From: an uncultured Shimia sp.
GTDB lineage: Bacteria > Pseudomonadota > Alphaproteobacteria > Rhodobacterales > Rhodobacteraceae
Length of the DNA stretch: 64,000 nucleotides
Direction: 5' to 3'
Assembly: GCA_937897325.1 (NCBI GenBank)
Contig: CALCOY010000022.1
Location: forward strand, 1 to 64,000
Both the position numbers and the translations under genes were made by a program. Below the pieces are notes generated by a model. The model was not told where the DNA came from. It saw only the letters and a program-made list of their open reading frames with translations, and searched no databases. This document shows positions 9,857 through 19,877 of this stretch, in pieces; within the stretch, counting starts at the first letter, position 1, and each line of letters begins with the position of its first letter.

Positions 9857-10288
9857 TCAGAACATCTCCCATTCGCAGCGGCCATCTAGCAAACGGTAGG
9901 CATCAAAGAACTGCGTTGTTTCGGGATCAGCCTGACCAAACGGTACGGCCTTCTGCGAAAATGAGATAACGACCACATCCGCCGACAGATCCTGTTCCGA
10001 CAGATACGGGATCGCCAGATCATCACAGAGCAACTGCATATCTGCACCGGCCTCGTCGTAGGTTATCGCCTCTTTGTTCTCACCAATCTCGGGCGCGATG
10101 AACCGAAAGCGGATCCAAGTCTCTTGCCCAACCGTATCGATCAGTACCTCCTTCAGTGTCACGGATTGGCCTGACGGCAAATCCGGCGCCGTCTGGGCAG
10201 CCAACGCAACGCCCAAATGGGCCAGGAACACAGCCAGCGAAACACCATGGGCAAAAGGTTTGATCGACTCGGTCACGCGCAAACTCAA
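9857..10288 (-). CDS. DUF6497-like secreted protein
   Basis: A 143-residue protein with a signal peptide (hydrophobic [19 protein letters not shown]). The mature domain contains [29 protein letters not shown] and [15 protein letters not shown] with two cysteines (Cys near 88 and near 138). I associate it with DUF6497, a Rhodobacterales family of unknown function; that assignment is from memory. The reading frame opens with TTG overlapping the pccB stop codon, with an in-frame GTG four codons later, so the exact start is unsure, but either choice implies coupling to pccB. Confidence 0.7.
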   Translation of the reverse strand: MSLRVTESIKPFAHGVSLAVFLAHLGVALAAQTAPDLPSGQSVTLKEVLIDTVGQETWIRFRFIAPEIGENKEAITYDEAGADMQLLCDDLAIPYLSEQDLSADVVVISFSQKAVPFGQADPETTQFFDAYRLLDGRCEWEMF

Positions 10289-11817
10289 AGCGGGATGTTG
10301 TCGTGCTTTTTCCAGGGCATTTGCGTCTGCTTGTTGCGCAGGCTCGCAAAGGCGCGCGCAACACGTTTGCGGGTCGAATGCGGCATAATCACCTCGTCAA
10401 TGAATCCGCGCTCGGATGCAACGAATGGATTGGCGAAGCGATCCTCGTAATCCTTCGTGTGCTGCGCGATCTTTTTCGGATCGTCCAGATCCGCTCGATG
10501 GATGATCTCCGTCGCACCCTTCGCGCCCATCACGGCAACCTCGGCCGTGGGCCAGGCATAGTTGAAATCGGCCCGAAGATGCTTGGACGCCATCACCACA
10601 TAGGCGCCACCATACGCCTTACGCGTGATCACCGTGACCTTAGGCACCGTCGCTTCACCATATGCAAAAAGCAGCTTCGCCCCGTGCTTGATCACGCCGC
10701 CATACTCCTGGCTGGTGCCAGGCAGAAATCCCGGCACATCGACCATAGTCAGAATTGGAATGTCAAAGCAGTCGCAGAATCGTACGAAACGCGCGGCCTT
10801 ACGGGCCGAGTCGATGTCCAAAACGCCTGCCAGAACCATGGGCTGGTTCGCCACAACGCCCACCGTTTGCCCCTCAAGCCGGATGAAACCGCTGATGATG
10901 TTCTTGGCGAAGTCCTCCTGAATCTCGTAAAAGTCGCCCTCATCCGCGATCTTCAGGATTAATTCCTTCATGTCATAGGGCTGGTTCGGATTGTCCGGCA
11001 CCAGCGTATCGAGCGAGGTCTCGATCCGTGCCGGATCATCAAAAAACGGTCGCTTCGGAGGTTTTGCGCGGTTGTTGAGCGGCAGGAAATCCACAAGCCG
11101 ACGCACTTCGGCCAAAGCCTCGACATCGTTTTCGAAGGCCGCATCGGCCACGGACGACTTCTTCGTATGCGTGCCTGCCCCGCCAAGCTCTTCCGCCGTC
11201 ACGTGTTCGTTTGTCACGGTCTTCACCACGTCGGGCCCTGTCACGAACATGTAGGAACTGTCTTTGACCATAAAAATGAAATCGGTCATCGCCGGGCTGT
11301 AAACCGCACCACCAGCGCAGGGCCCCATGATCACACTGATCTGTGGCACCACGCCTGACGCCTGAATGTTCCGTTGGAAGACTTCGCCATAGCCCGCAAG
11401 GCTGTCGACACCCTCCTGGATCCGCGCGCCACCGGAATCGTTTATCCCGATAACGGGCGCCCCGTTTTCAACAGCCATATCCATGATCTTGCAGATTTTT
11501 TTGGCGTGCGTCTCACTGACCGAACCACCTAGTACGGTAAAGTCCTGACTGAAGACATAGACCATACGGCCATTGATGGTTCCCCAACCTGTCACAACGC
11601 CGTCGCCCGCCGGTTTCTGGTTTTCCATCCCGAATTCGGTGCAGCGATGCGTGACGAACATGTCGAACTCTTCGAAACTGCCCGCATCCAGCAAAAGCTC
11701 GACCCTTTCGCGCGCCGTCAGTTTGCCGCGCCCGTGTTGCGAATCGATCCGCTTTTGCCCGCCGCCCAGGCGTGCGGCGGACCGGCGGCCTTCAAGCTCG
11801 TTCAGAATGTCTTTCAT
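10285..11817 (-). CDS. pccB: propionyl-CoA carboxylase beta subunit
   Basis: A 510-residue carboxyltransferase subunit that moves CO2 from biotin on PccA to propionyl-CoA. It shows the acyl-CoA carboxylase layout. The N-terminal half has [44 protein letters not shown] and [14 protein letters not shown]. The C-terminal half has [26 protein letters not shown] and [14 protein letters not shown]. The length matches PccB of alphaproteobacteria. It is the first gene of the minus-strand locus, with PccR-type sites about 70-125 bases upstream and a divergent transporter gene beyond them. Confidence 0.97.
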   Translation of the reverse strand: MKDILNELEGRRSAARLGGGQKRIDSQHGRGKLTARERVELLLDAGSFEEFDMFVTHRCTEFGMENQKPAGDGVVTGWGTINGRMVYVFSQDFTVLGGSVSETHAKKICKIMDMAVENGAPVIGINDSGGARIQEGVDSLAGYGEVFQRNIQASGVVPQISVIMGPCAGGAVYSPAMTDFIFMVKDSSYMFVTGPDVVKTVTNEHVTAEELGGAGTHTKKSSVADAAFENDVEALAEVRRLVDFLPLNNRAKPPKRPFFDDPARIETSLDTLVPDNPNQPYDMKELILKIADEGDFYEIQEDFAKNIISGFIRLEGQTVGVVANQPMVLAGVLDIDSARKAARFVRFCDCFDIPILTMVDVPGFLPGTSQEYGGVIKHGAKLLFAYGEATVPKVTVITRKAYGGAYVVMASKHLRADFNYAWPTAEVAVMGAKGATEIIHRADLDDPKKIAQHTKDYEDRFANPFVASERGFIDEVIMPHSTRKRVARAFASLRNKQTQMPWKKHDNIPL

Positions 11818-11886
11818 GATGATCCCCGCGTTGTTTTTGCTCTCTTATCAATCCTGTCGGCGCAAGGGAAAGCGCGTTTTGGAATA

Positions 11887-11943
11887 TTTGCAAACCTCAT
11901 AGAAGTAAGGTGATGCAAAAAGCAAATCTGCAAACTTTGCCAA
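11887..11943. promoter_or_regulatory. putative PccR operator cluster upstream of pccB
   Basis: A perfect TTTGCAAA palindrome lies at 11887-11894. A TGCAAA half-site is at 11914-11919, and closely spaced TCTGCAAA (11927-11934) and TTTGCCAA (11936-11943) follow. PccR of Rhodobacter sphaeroides is reported to bind TTTGCAAA-type repeats in front of pccB. A pccR homologue lies at 13284-14684 here and has the same motif at its own promoter. The sites lie between pccB and the divergent MFS gene, so either could be controlled. The operator role is inferred. Confidence 0.7.
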
Positions 11944-11993
11944 GTTGCACGAGTCCCGTAGACCTTTGGTGCAAACCTGACTAAATCCCTTGC

Positions 11994-13211
11994 ATGCCCA
12001 CCACTCCGGCGGTCCAGTTCTTCGACCGCACCACCCCGCCGCATATTGTAACGCTGATCCTGCTCTCCGGGATCTCGGCTGCGGTCATGAACATGTTCCT
12101 GCCCAGCCTGCCGGGTATGACCGCGCATTTCGATACAGAGTATCGGCTGATGCAATTGTCGGTTGCACTTTATCTCGCGGTTAGCGCCGTGCTGCAACTG
12201 GCGATTGGACCGATCTCGGACAATCTGGGGCGCAGACCCGTCTTGCTGGGCGGGATCGCGCTATTTCTGCTGGCGACATTGGGTTGCATCTATGCGCCAA
12301 GCGCCGAGGTCTTCCTGTTCTTCCGCATGTGCCAGGCCGTCATCGCAGTTGCAATCGTGCTTAGCCGGGCCGTCATCCGCGACCTCTATGACCAGGATCA
12401 TTCAGCCTCAATGATCGGCTATGTCACCATGGGCATGGCGCTGGTGCCCATGATCAGTCCGGCAATCGGCGGCTTTCTCGATCAGATCTTTGGCTGGCGC
12501 GCCAACTTCTGGGCCTTCTTTGGATTCGGTATCGCAGCCCTCCTTCTGGTCTGGTTCGATCTGGGTGAAACCGCGCGTTCGAGCAGCAAAACTCTTGCCC
12601 AGCAGTTTCGCGAATACCCAGAATTGCTGCGTTCTCCGCGCTTTTGGGGCTACTCTCTTGCCTCTGGCTTTTGTTCGGGGGCCTTCTTCGCCTATTTGGG
12701 TGGCGCACCCTTTGTCGGCTCCGAAGTCTTTGGGATGAACCCTGCGACGCTGGGCGTCTATTTTGGCGCCCCCGCTATCGGCTATTTCTTCGGCAATCTT
12801 GCGACAGGCCGTTTTGCCACGCGCTTCGGCATCAATAGAATGGTGCTCTGGGGCAGCTTCGCCAATGTTCTTGGCACTGTCCTGTCATTGATCATCTTCC
12901 TTATGGGCAGCGGCACACCCCTCAGTTTTTTCGGGATGATGACGCTTGTGGGCGTCGGCAACGGGCTGGTGATTCCCAACGCTACTGCGGGCATGCTCTC
13001 AGTCAGACCACACCTTGCGGGAACTGCTTCGGGCCTGGGTGGAGCGATTATGATCGGCGGTGGCGCCGCGCTGAGCGCCCTTGCCGGTGCCGTCCTGTCG
13101 CCCGAAACTGGGGCGATACCGCTTTTGTGCATCATGGCAGGCACAGCGGCAGCTGGGCTTGCCGCGATCGCGACTGTCTTCTACCGCGAACGGCGCCTCG
13201 GCATCGCTTGA
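11994..13211 (+). CDS. Bcr/CflA-type MFS efflux transporter
   Basis: A 405-residue, 12-helix major facilitator of the drug/H+ antiporter Bcr/CflA group. The N-terminal MNMFLPSLPGMTAHF and QLAIGPISDNLGRRPVLLGG (MFS motif A between helices 2 and 3) and RAVIRDLYDQDHSASMIGY are characteristic. It lies between pccB and pccR, divergent from pccB, with PccR-type motifs in its upstream region. A role in exporting a compound connected with propionate metabolism is possible but only positional; a general multidrug exporter is equally likely. Confidence 0.88.
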   Translation: MPTTPAVQFFDRTTPPHIVTLILLSGISAAVMNMFLPSLPGMTAHFDTEYRLMQLSVALYLAVSAVLQLAIGPISDNLGRRPVLLGGIALFLLATLGCIYAPSAEVFLFFRMCQAVIAVAIVLSRAVIRDLYDQDHSASMIGYVTMGMALVPMISPAIGGFLDQIFGWRANFWAFFGFGIAALLLVWFDLGETARSSSKTLAQQFREYPELLRSPRFWGYSLASGFCSGAFFAYLGGAPFVGSEVFGMNPATLGVYFGAPAIGYFFGNLATGRFATRFGINRMVLWGSFANVLGTVLSLIIFLMGSGTPLSFFGMMTLVGVGNGLVIPNATAGMLSVRPHLAGTASGLGGAIMIGGGAALSALAGAVLSPETGAIPLLCIMAGTAAAGLAAIATVFYRERRLGIA

Positions 13212-13230
13212 AGGCACCACTCTTGGCGGG

Positions 13231-13268
13231 TTTGCAAATCTGATCTAAAAGGCTGCAAAACTGCAAAG
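13231..13268. promoter_or_regulatory. putative PccR operator at its own gene
   Basis: A perfect TTTGCAAA lies at 13231-13238, followed by tandem CTGCAAAA (13253-13260) and CTGCAAAG (13261-13268), 16-53 bases before the pccR start codon. They are the same words found upstream of pccB, suggesting autoregulation. This is inference from motif sharing. Confidence 0.65.
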
Positions 13269-13283
13269 ATCACAAGGCAGCCG

Positions 13284-14684
13284 ATGGCCAACCCAAAACT
13301 CTATGCAGGTGCGAAGCTGCGCGAGGTGCGCACGCGCATCAGTCTTACCCAAAAGGACTTTGCCGCCAAGCTTGGCGTGTCGCTGCCCTATCTGAACCAA
13401 ATGGAGAACAACAACAGGCCTGTCTCAACCTCCGTCCTGCTGGGGCTGGCCAAGGAGTTCGGGCTCGACATCGCCGAGCTCGATGCGGGCGACGGCGAGC
13501 GCCTTGTCAGCGACATGCGAGAAGCCCTGTCCGATCCGATCTTTTCCGGTGATATGCCCCCGCTCGCCGATCTGCGACTGGCCGCCTCCAATGCCCCGTC
13601 ATTGGCCCATGCATTTCTTGAACTGCACCGCAGCTATCGCCAAACGCATGAACGCCTTGCCTCACTGGACGAGGCGTTGGGCCGCGAAGACGCCCGGGCC
13701 CGCCCCAGCCCGTGGGAAGAGGTGCGCGACTTCTTCCATTATTGCGACAACTACATTGATGCTGTCGATCGGGCCGCCGAACGCTTTGCAACGGCTGAGG
13801 GGCGCCATCAGAACATGCGGGTTGCGGCCGTGTCCGCACTGTCAAATATCGACGTGAGGGTCGTCTTCGAGATGTCGGACACCATGCGCCTATATGATCA
13901 AGGCGGGCGGATCTTGCACATCTCGGACCGGGCCACCCCCGAAACACAGACCTTCCAGATGCTGCTGCAGGTCGCATTGCTGCGACAGGACGCGCTGCTG
14001 GAGGCGACACTGGATCTCGCTCGGTTCCAAAGCGAAGAGGCCCGCGGCATTGCCAAGATCGGTCTTGCGAACTACTTCGCCGGCGCAGCCCTCATGCCTT
14101 ACGCGGCTTTTCAGGCAGCGGCCCAAGACAGCCGTCACGATCTGGAAGTGCTCGCCTACCGCTTCGGCGCCTCGATCGAGCAGGTCTGCCATCGCCTATC
14201 GACCCTGCAACGGCCCGGTGCGAAAGGCATTCCGTTCTTCTTCGTGCGGGTCGACCAGGCGGGCACGATCACCAAGCGCCACTCTGCCACACGCCTGCAA
14301 TTCGCGCGGTTCGGCGGGGCCTGCCCGCTCTGGAATGTGCACCGCGCCTTCGAACAGCCGGGTCAATTCCTACGCCAACTTGCCGAAACACCGGACGGCG
14401 TGCGCTATATCAGCCTGGCCCGCGACGTCTCAAAGTCACCCGGTCGCTTCGGGGCACCCCTGCGCCGCTTTGCGATCGCCCTCGGCTGCGAAGTCAAACA
14501 TGCACGCGACCTCGTCTATGCCGACGATCTCGACATCAGCCGCAGCACAGCGTTTGAGCCAATCGGTATTTCCTGCCGCATCTGCGAACGCCAGAACTGC
14601 CATCAACGCTCTGTCCCACCGCTGGAACGAAAGCTGCGGGTTGATCCAAACGCGCGCGGTGTCCTGCCCTACCAAGTCAGCTAG
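13284..14684 (+). CDS. pccR: short-chain acyl-CoA responsive regulator (PccR/ScfR)
   Basis: A 466-residue regulator. Residues ~8-62 form an XRE helix-turn-helix ([36 protein letters not shown]). The middle part is the IrrE/M78-like region ([21 protein letters not shown]) without a classical HEXXH zinc site. The C-terminus is a DUF2083 domain with conserved cysteines in [15 protein letters not shown]. This architecture and size define the ScfR family, whose members PccR, RamB and MccR sense short-chain acyl-CoAs. Location beside pccB and the TTTGCAAA motifs favour PccR. It is convergent with betA: the two genes share the CTAG at 14681-14684, each reading it as TAG. Confidence 0.9.
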   Translation: MANPKLYAGAKLREVRTRISLTQKDFAAKLGVSLPYLNQMENNNRPVSTSVLLGLAKEFGLDIAELDAGDGERLVSDMREALSDPIFSGDMPPLADLRLAASNAPSLAHAFLELHRSYRQTHERLASLDEALGREDARARPSPWEEVRDFFHYCDNYIDAVDRAAERFATAEGRHQNMRVAAVSALSNIDVRVVFEMSDTMRLYDQGGRILHISDRATPETQTFQMLLQVALLRQDALLEATLDLARFQSEEARGIAKIGLANYFAGAALMPYAAFQAAAQDSRHDLEVLAYRFGASIEQVCHRLSTLQRPGAKGIPFFFVRVDQAGTITKRHSATRLQFARFGGACPLWNVHRAFEQPGQFLRQLAETPDGVRYISLARDVSKSPGRFGAPLRRFAIALGCEVKHARDLVYADDLDISRSTAFEPIGISCRICERQNCHQRSVPPLERKLRVDPNARGVLPYQVS

Positions 14685-16342
14685 CGCTGCTGAGTTTCCC
14701 AGTCCGGATGAATCCAGGGCGTGTCGTTAGACGGAGCCAGCGGCGTGCGACCCAGAACGTGATCGGCCATCTTCTCACCAGTCATGATGCTGGGCGCGTT
14801 CAGATTGCCATTCGTCACCTGCGGAAAGACCGACGAATCCACAACCCGCAATGCTTCGGCCCCGATCACGCGGCCTTGCGGGTCAACCACCGCGCCTGGG
14901 TCATCGGCCCGCCCCATCCGGCAGGTGCCGCAAGGATGATATGCGCTTTCGGCATGTTCCCGAATGAAGTCATCGAGTGCCGCGTCCGACCGCACGTCCG
15001 CGCCCGGCTGGATCTCGTGTTTAACGAAGGGTGCAAAAGCCTCCTGCGCGAAGATCTCGCGGGTGAGACGGATACAGGTGCGAAAATCCTCCCAATCAGA
15101 GGGATCGGACATGTAGTTGAACAAGATCCTCGGTGCCTCTGCCGGGTCGGAGGACCTTAAGGTGACCCCCCCGCGCGAGACCGAGCGCATCGGCCCCACA
15201 TGCGCCTGAAATCCATGCCCTTCGGCCGCTGCCTGCCCGTCATAGCGGACGGCCATGGGCAGGAAGTGAAACTGAATGTCCGGATACTTGACGCCGGCCC
15301 GTGATCGGATGAAACCGCAGCTTTCGAACTGGTTAGAAGCACCCAGACCCTGCTTCAGCATCTGCCACTGACCGCCAATCGCGGCCTTGCTGACGAGGTT
15401 CCAGTGCTTGTAAAGGCTGACAGGCTGGGATGCCGCCATCTGAATGTACAGCTCAAGATGATCCTGCAGGTTTTGCCCCACCCCAGCGCGATCTGCCACG
15501 ACATCAATCCCATGTTCCGCCAGATGCGCGGCAGGGCCAATGCCCGACAGCATCAAGAGCTTCGGTGAATTGATCGACGAGGTCGCAAGGATCACTTCGG
15601 CCCGCGCCCGGATCACTTCGTGCTTTTTCCCGCGAGAGATCTCGACGCCTTTCGCGCGCCCTTCCTCGATCACAATGCGCCGGGCCAATCCGCTGACCAG
15701 TGTGCAGTTGGCACGCTTGAGAGCTGGACGAAGATAGGCATTGGCTGCCGACCAGCGTCGCCCCTTGTGGATCGTCGCATCAAAGGGGCCGAAGCCTTCT
15801 TGCTGCTGGCCATTGTAGTCCCCGGTTACGGGGTATCCCGCCTGCGCACCCGCGTCGACAAAAGCCTGCACGAGTGGGTTCTTCCCCGGCCCCCGGCTCA
15901 CATGTAATGGCCCGTCCGTGCCGCGCCAGTCTGGATCACCACCGCGTCCGGCATCGTCCCAGGCTTCCATCCGCTTGAAATAGGGCAATACATCCGCATA
16001 AGCCCAGCCATCCGCGCCCATCTCGGCCCAAGTGTCGTAGTCGCAGGCATGGCCGCGCACATAGACCATCCCGTTGATCGAGGACGAACCACCGATCACC
16101 TTACCGCGCGGGCAAGCAAGCCTGCGTCCACCCAGATGCGGTTCCGGCTCGGTCCGGTATCCCCAATCGTATAGGGGCATGTTCATTGGATAAGACAAGG
16201 CCGCAGGCATCTGGATGAAGGGGCCCATATCGCTACCGCCATATTCGATGACGATGACGGACTTGCCCGCTTCCACGAGGCGGTATGCAACAGCACAACC
16301 CGAAGAGCCCGCACCGACGATCACATAATCCGCTTCCATCAT
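14681..16342 (-). CDS. betA: choline dehydrogenase
   Basis: A 553-residue FAD-dependent GMC oxidoreductase that oxidises choline to betaine aldehyde in glycine betaine synthesis. The ADP-binding fold is at the extreme N-terminus ([17 protein letters not shown]). The GMC signature is [20 protein letters not shown], and the C-terminal HPCGTCRMG with the catalytic His and [14 protein letters not shown] is intact. The start is ATG 16342, which overlaps by 4 nt the stop of the small membrane gene upstream; a longer frame to 16705 is not supported. It is the third step gene of the bet cluster reading betC, betB, betA. Confidence 0.95.
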   Translation of the reverse strand: MMEADYVIVGAGSSGCAVAYRLVEAGKSVIVIEYGGSDMGPFIQMPAALSYPMNMPLYDWGYRTEPEPHLGGRRLACPRGKVIGGSSSINGMVYVRGHACDYDTWAEMGADGWAYADVLPYFKRMEAWDDAGRGGDPDWRGTDGPLHVSRGPGKNPLVQAFVDAGAQAGYPVTGDYNGQQQEGFGPFDATIHKGRRWSAANAYLRPALKRANCTLVSGLARRIVIEEGRAKGVEISRGKKHEVIRARAEVILATSSINSPKLLMLSGIGPAAHLAEHGIDVVADRAGVGQNLQDHLELYIQMAASQPVSLYKHWNLVSKAAIGGQWQMLKQGLGASNQFESCGFIRSRAGVKYPDIQFHFLPMAVRYDGQAAAEGHGFQAHVGPMRSVSRGGVTLRSSDPAEAPRILFNYMSDPSDWEDFRTCIRLTREIFAQEAFAPFVKHEIQPGADVRSDAALDDFIREHAESAYHPCGTCRMGRADDPGAVVDPQGRVIGAEALRVVDSSVFPQVTNGNLNAPSIMTGEKMADHVLGRTPLAPSNDTPWIHPDWETQQR

Positions 16343-16587
16343 GCCGCGCTCAGATATCCGATGAAAAGCGAGATGAAGGCCCCCAAATGCACCACCATGA
16401 TCGCCTTGTCCTTCCATATAACGCCAACCGCGAACCAAAGGACAATCCAGGCAACGAAGGTATAAACTTTCCAGGGTGTGTAGTTCAGGCCAGTCAATCC
16501 ATACCCGATCAACTGGATGATCTTGGCGATCCACTTGACCACATCGACAGTGCTTGTTGAGGCAACTGCATGATTGTTGTGATCCAT
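16339..16587 (-). CDS. small two-helix membrane protein (DUF6552-like)
   Basis: An 82-residue protein with two predicted membrane helices ([19 protein letters not shown] followed by [20 protein letters not shown], and a third hydrophobic tail [18 protein letters not shown]). It begins 2 nt after the betB stop and its stop overlaps the betA start (ATGA), so it is translationally locked between betB and betA. I associate it with DUF6552, from memory. A role as a membrane partner or anchor of the choline dehydrogenase step is a hypothesis from position. Confidence 0.8.
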   Translation of the reverse strand: MDHNNHAVASTSTVDVVKWIAKIIQLIGYGLTGLNYTPWKVYTFVAWIVLWFAVGVIWKDKAIMVVHLGAFISLFIGYLSAA

Positions 16588-16589
16588 AT

Positions 16590-18041
16590 TCAGAACGGTG
16601 CCTCAAGATCGCCCATGCGGACATAGACTGATTTGAGCTGCGAATAGTGTTCGATGGCCGCTTTGGAGTTTTCGCGCCCCACCCCCGACAGTTTACTGCC
16701 GCCAAAGGGGGCTTCGACCGGCGCGTCGTTATAAGTATTAATGTAGCATGTGCCCGCCTCGAACGCCGCCGCGATGCGGTGCGCGCGGGTCAGATCGCGG
16801 GTGAAGACCCCGGCAGCAAGGCCGAATTCCGTTGCATTTGCACGCGGCACAACCTCGGCCTCATCATCAAAATCCAGGACCGCCATGACTGGGCCAAAGA
16901 TCTCTTCGCGCGCGATGGTCATAGTGTCGGCCACATCCGCGAAAACCGTGGGCTGCAGGTAAAATCCGTTGCGATTCAGCCGTTTACCACCACAGACCAG
17001 CCGCGCGCCTTCTTCCTGCCCCTTGGCGATGTAGCCAAGTGCGATCTCCATCTGGCGTTCGCTCACCATCGGTCCAAAGCTGGTCTTCGGGTCTTGCGGA
17101 TCGCCGATGACTGCCGCCTCCAACCTCACAGAGAGACGATCAAGAAACGCCTCCTTGATCCCGCCTTGTACAAAGACCCGCGTGCCGTTGGAACAGACCT
17201 GGCCAGAGGAATAGAAGTTACCCAGGATCGCCCCGCTGACCGCGTTTTCCACATTCGCATCGTCAAAGATGATCAGGGGGGATTTGCCGCCCAGTTCCAT
17301 CGTAACATTCTTGATACCTGACGCAGCAGCGGCATAGACCTTACGGCCCGTCGGGACCGATCCGGTGAGCGATACCTTGGCCACGCGATCATCGGCGATC
17401 AGCTTGGCACCGACATCGCCCAGCCCCTGTACAACATTGAAAACGCCGGCTGGCAGACCCGCTTCGGTCAGGATCTCGGCCACTTTCAACGCACAAAGGG
17501 GCGTGGTCTCGGACGGTTTGAAAACCATCGTGTTTCCACAGGCAAGCGCAGGAGCCGCCTTCCAGCAAGCAATCTGTGTTGGGTAGTTCCACGCGCCGAT
17601 GCCCACGCAGACGCCAAGCGGCTCGCGTCGGGTATAGACCCAGTCATGGCCCAACTGGATATGTTCGCCTGTCAGCGTCGCGGCCATTCCGCCGAAATAC
17701 TCCAGCGCATCTGCGGCCGACGTCGCGTCCGCCACGCTTGTCTCCTGATATGGTTTGCCGGTGTCAAAGGTTTCCAGAACGCTCAGCTCGTGGTTTCGCT
17801 CGCGCATAATGTCCGCCGCCCGTCGCAGGATACGCCCCCGTTCGGTGCCGGTCATTGCGGCCCAAGCGGGCTGCGCCGCCCGCGCCGCCGCCAAAGCGGC
17901 GTCCACCACCGCGTCGGTCGCGCTGTGAACCCGCGCGATCTCTTCTCCCGTTGCTGGGTAGATCACTGGGATCGCGGAACCGCCTGCATTCTCATGATAG
18001 GCACCGTTCACAAAGTGGCTGGCTGTAGGCTGTGTTGTCAT
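16590..18041 (-). CDS. betB: betaine aldehyde dehydrogenase
   Basis: A 483-residue NAD(P)-dependent aldehyde dehydrogenase that oxidises betaine aldehyde to glycine betaine. It shows [20 protein letters not shown], the cofactor fold [14 protein letters not shown], the general base Glu in [13 protein letters not shown] and the nucleophilic Cys in [15 protein letters not shown]. The C-terminal [22 protein letters not shown] is typical of BetB. I chose ATG 18041 ([14 protein letters not shown]) as the start. It begins 7 nt after the end of the frameshifted zinc-ribbon gene and is followed by the small membrane gene and betA. Confidence 0.96.
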   Translation of the reverse strand: MTTQPTASHFVNGAYHENAGGSAIPVIYPATGEEIARVHSATDAVVDAALAAARAAQPAWAAMTGTERGRILRRAADIMRERNHELSVLETFDTGKPYQETSVADATSAADALEYFGGMAATLTGEHIQLGHDWVYTRREPLGVCVGIGAWNYPTQIACWKAAPALACGNTMVFKPSETTPLCALKVAEILTEAGLPAGVFNVVQGLGDVGAKLIADDRVAKVSLTGSVPTGRKVYAAAASGIKNVTMELGGKSPLIIFDDANVENAVSGAILGNFYSSGQVCSNGTRVFVQGGIKEAFLDRLSVRLEAAVIGDPQDPKTSFGPMVSERQMEIALGYIAKGQEEGARLVCGGKRLNRNGFYLQPTVFADVADTMTIAREEIFGPVMAVLDFDDEAEVVPRANATEFGLAAGVFTRDLTRAHRIAAAFEAGTCYINTYNDAPVEAPFGGSKLSGVGRENSKAAIEHYSQLKSVYVRMGDLEAPF

Positions 18042-18048
18042 GTGTCCA

Positions 18049-18308
18049 TCAAAACCAATGCTTGTTCTTGTCTTCCGAAAGAGCGGCGGTGCTCTCCAAT
18101 TGCAATCCGGGCAACACCACATCTACACCGCATTTGGCCAAAGTGCCGTTCGCCCATCTCTCAGCCCCATTTGAGGCGGATCGTCAATCCACACCTCAAT
18201 CCGTTTGGGCGAGAAAACTGTTAAGCAATGGAAACAGTGCCCAATTGTGCGCGGCGCGAGCGCTGCTTCATTGCCGGAACTGACTTTGTGAATGGTCTTC
18301 AAATCCAT
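18049..18308 (-). pseudogene. small zinc-ribbon protein with a one-base frameshift
   Basis: The ATG at 18308 follows the betC stop directly (TGAATG) and has a strong GGGGGAG site. The frame reads MDLKTIHKVSSGNEAAL, GHCFHCLTVFSPKRIEVWID, then DGRTAL, and hits TAG at 18123. Moving one frame within TTTGGCC gives [15 protein letters not shown], and this new frame runs to ...KNKHWF with TGA at 18049-18051. The recovered pattern CxxC...TALC-x-KCG(V/I)D-x-VLPG...HWF is that of a known small bacterial zinc-ribbon protein of unknown function (about 85 residues). Adding a single base restores an 86-residue protein with four cysteines ending 7 nt before betB. Either the gene was recently broken or the base is a sequencing error. 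Confidence 0.75.
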
Positions 18309-19817
18309 TCACTCCCCCCGCGGGAACCGTTTGCTTTCTTCCAAAACGTTCAGATCCATATGATTGCGCATGTATCGCTCCGATGCCTTTTGCAGCGGCT
18401 GATAGTCCCACGGATAATAGCCACCCTGTCGCAGCGCCTCGTAGACCACCCAACGGCGGGCCTGGCTCGCGCGGACATCCGCATCATAGGCGTCGAGATC
18501 CCAACGGGCCTCGGACTTTGCCCTTAACGCGCTGAGTGTTCCGGCATGGCCCGGGTCATCCGCAAGACTTGTCAGCTCATGTGGATCGGCCTCCATGTCG
18601 AACAGCTGATCGGGATCCAAGGCACAACGATTGTACTTCCACCGACCATAGCGCAACGACACAAGCGGGGCGTAAGAGCCTTCAGCGGCGTACTCCATCG
18701 CCACCGGGTCGGTCCGCTCTGCACCCTGCCCCAGAGGCACCAAGGACTGGCCCGTTGTCCAGGGGGCCACGTCCTGCATGCTCACGCCTGCGAGTTCACA
18801 AAGCGTCGGGCAAACATCAATCGTGCTGACAGGGGCCTCGACCAAGCCCGGTTCCATCGAGGGTCCCGCAATCATCAGAGGCACCCGCGCAGAGCCGTCA
18901 TAGAAAGACATCTTGAACCAAAGGCCCCGCTCTCCCAACATGTCCCCGTGATCCGAGACGAACATGATGATCGCCTCCTGTCGCGTGACCTCCAGAGCGG
19001 CCATTACTTCACCGATCTTGTCATCAAGATACGAGATGTTGGCAAAATAGGCCCGTCGCGACCTGCGCACATTATCATCCGTGATCTTAAAGCTGCGCCA
19101 GTCATTGGCGTCAAAAATCCGCTGCGCATGGGGATCGTGTTTCTCAAAGGCCATCGCGGGCACCACCGGATCGAGATAGGCGCAATCGGCATAGAGATCC
19201 CAGTACTTCCGCCGCGCCACGTACGGATCATGCGGATGCGTGAAGCTGACGGTGAGGCACCACGGTCGGTCGTCGAGCCCGCGCGCCAGATCATAGACCT
19301 TGCGCGTGGCGTGGTAGGCCACTTCGTCGTCATACTCCATCTGATTGGAGATTTCGGCCACACCGGCGCCTGTTACCGAACCCATATTGTGATACCACCA
19401 ATCGATCCGCTCCCCCGGCTTGCGGTAATCCGGGGTCCAGCCGAAATCGGCCGGATAAATGTCGGTCGTCAAGCGCTCTTCAAAGCCGTGCATCTGGTCG
19501 GGACCTACGAAATGCATCTTGCCCGAAAGACAGGTCTGATACCCTGCGCGCCGCAGATGATGCGCGTAGGTGGGAATGTCGGAACGGAATTCTGCCGCGT
19601 TGTCGTAGACGCCCGTCTGGCTCGGCAATTGGCCGGACATGAAGGCCGCCCGCCCTGGCGCACAAAGTGGCGAAGCGGTGTAGGTATTGGCAAAGCGCGT
19701 TGAGCGTTCAGCCAGCTTGCGCAGGTTCGGCACATGCAGCCAATCGGCAGGTCCATCCGGAAAGAATGTGCCGTTGAGCTGATCGACCATGAAGATCAGG
19801 ATATTCGGGCGTGTCAT
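18309..19817 (-). CDS. betC: choline-sulfatase
   Basis: A 502-residue type I sulfatase that hydrolyses choline-O-sulfate to choline and sulfate, feeding BetA and BetB. The N-terminal NILIFMVDQLNGTFFP contains metal ligands. The formylglycine-forming motif C-x-P-x-R is present as SPLCAPGRAAFMSGQLPSQTG (Cys near residue 52). FVSDHGDMLGERGLWFKM contains the second metal site. The C-terminal tail QARRWVVYEALRQGGYYPWDY is typical of choline-sulfatases. No signal peptide, so it acts in the cytoplasm. It heads the bet cluster; betI and a choline transporter are not adjacent. Confidence 0.95.
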   Translation of the reverse strand: MTRPNILIFMVDQLNGTFFPDGPADWLHVPNLRKLAERSTRFANTYTASPLCAPGRAAFMSGQLPSQTGVYDNAAEFRSDIPTYAHHLRRAGYQTCLSGKMHFVGPDQMHGFEERLTTDIYPADFGWTPDYRKPGERIDWWYHNMGSVTGAGVAEISNQMEYDDEVAYHATRKVYDLARGLDDRPWCLTVSFTHPHDPYVARRKYWDLYADCAYLDPVVPAMAFEKHDPHAQRIFDANDWRSFKITDDNVRRSRRAYFANISYLDDKIGEVMAALEVTRQEAIIMFVSDHGDMLGERGLWFKMSFYDGSARVPLMIAGPSMEPGLVEAPVSTIDVCPTLCELAGVSMQDVAPWTTGQSLVPLGQGAERTDPVAMEYAAEGSYAPLVSLRYGRWKYNRCALDPDQLFDMEADPHELTSLADDPGHAGTLSALRAKSEARWDLDAYDADVRASQARRWVVYEALRQGGYYPWDYQPLQKASERYMRNHMDLNVLEESKRFPRGE

Positions 19818-19877
19818 GAGATGCGTTCAAACTTCAATTTCGCGCACGCTAGGCCCATCTGGCCGGTGTCGTCAAAC

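Noticed and set aside
18546-19703. 385-codon plus-strand frame opposite betC
   Set aside because: Shadow of a clear choline-sulfatase gene; His/Arg-rich composition.
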